A stretch of DNA of 64,000 nt from Pseudomonas viridiflava (GTDB taxonomy: Bacteria; Pseudomonadota; Gammaproteobacteria; Pseudomonadales; Pseudomonadaceae): the NCBI RefSeq assembly GCF_900602065.1, contig NZ_UWFN01000091.1, positions 62,001-126,000 on the forward strand, written 5' to 3'. This document shows, one piece after another, positions 63,978 through 64,000 of the stretch. A model generated the notes under the pieces. It saw only the letters and a list, made by a program, of their open reading frames with translations, ran no database searches and had not been told where the DNA came from. Position 1 is the stretch's first letter. Each line of letters begins with the position of its first letter. The position numbers were made by a program, and so were the translations under genes.

Positions 63978-64000
63978 ATGACCGAGCCTATGAACCACGC
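63978..64000 (+). CDS. Start of probable FecR-type anti-sigma gene (cut by window)
   Basis: Only MTEPMNHA is visible from the ATG at 63978. Position directly after a FecI-type sigma gene suggests a FecR regulator, but no domain can be seen here. Confidence 0.35.

Overview
This window is a stretch of a Pseudomonas chromosome (fluorescens/syringae-like). The evidence is the contiguous nrdR-ribD-ribE-ribBA-ribH-nusB-thiL-pgpA-ribA block, a dxs-ispA-xseB block, a large lhr helicase gene, an STN-type TonB receptor with FecI-type sigma factor, and many Pseudomonas REP palindromes between genes.

Bases 1-18.6 kb form a mosaic accessory island. It holds a two-gene module (HEAT-repeat protein with N-terminal Cys/His cluster plus a PD-(D/E)XK-like nuclease), an IS1182-type insertion sequence with a frameshifted transposase, several orphan genes, a broken tyrosine integrase and a collapsed P2-like prophage (terminase and portal fragments joined). 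Directly against the portal 3' end lies a compact three-gene operon (TIGR04255-like protein, XRE-type regulator, protein of unknown family). An arsRBC arsenic operon follows, then a divergent regulator/hypothetical pair, a candidate small RNA and a strong terminator. Two direct copies of an IS21-like end repeat lie about 10.7 kb apart in this region.

Bases 18.8-40 kb are mostly ordinary chromosome: an NTP/NDP-type transporter, an SDR with divergent LysR regulator, a TetR/DUF1348 pair, an MscS-type channel, lhr, two sugar-nucleotide enzymes, OmpW, a zinc-linked cluster (His-rich DUF2796 protein, MacB-like ABC exporter, DUF3299 protein) behind a Zur-like palindrome, a thioredoxin-TPR co-chaperone, a methyltransferase and a YbaY-like lipoprotein. 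Bases 40-48 kb are the riboflavin/nusB/thiamine/phosphatidylglycerol operon; 48-52 kb is isoprenoid synthesis (dxs, ispA) with xseB.

Bases 52-56 kb are a copper-linked bufferin locus: BufA1 (DUF2282) precursor, BufB (DUF692 MNIO enzyme), BufC (DUF2063), a DoxX protein, and a divergent EcfF-type sigma factor with its NrsF (DUF1109) anti-sigma factor. Two matches to GTAACC-N16-CGAA face outward, one in front of bufA1 and one over the annotated start of the sigma gene. BufA1 carries an in-frame TAA that removes its fourth cysteine, and nrsF abuts a truncated UDP-glucose dehydrogenase remnant. The right end (56.6-64 kb) has a chemoreceptor and an iron-siderophore uptake cluster: DUF3649 protein, PepSY-TM protein, TonB receptor, FecI-type sigma factor and the first bases of a probable fecR. 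The most promising undescribed systems are the two small island operons at 463-4531 and 12262-14667.
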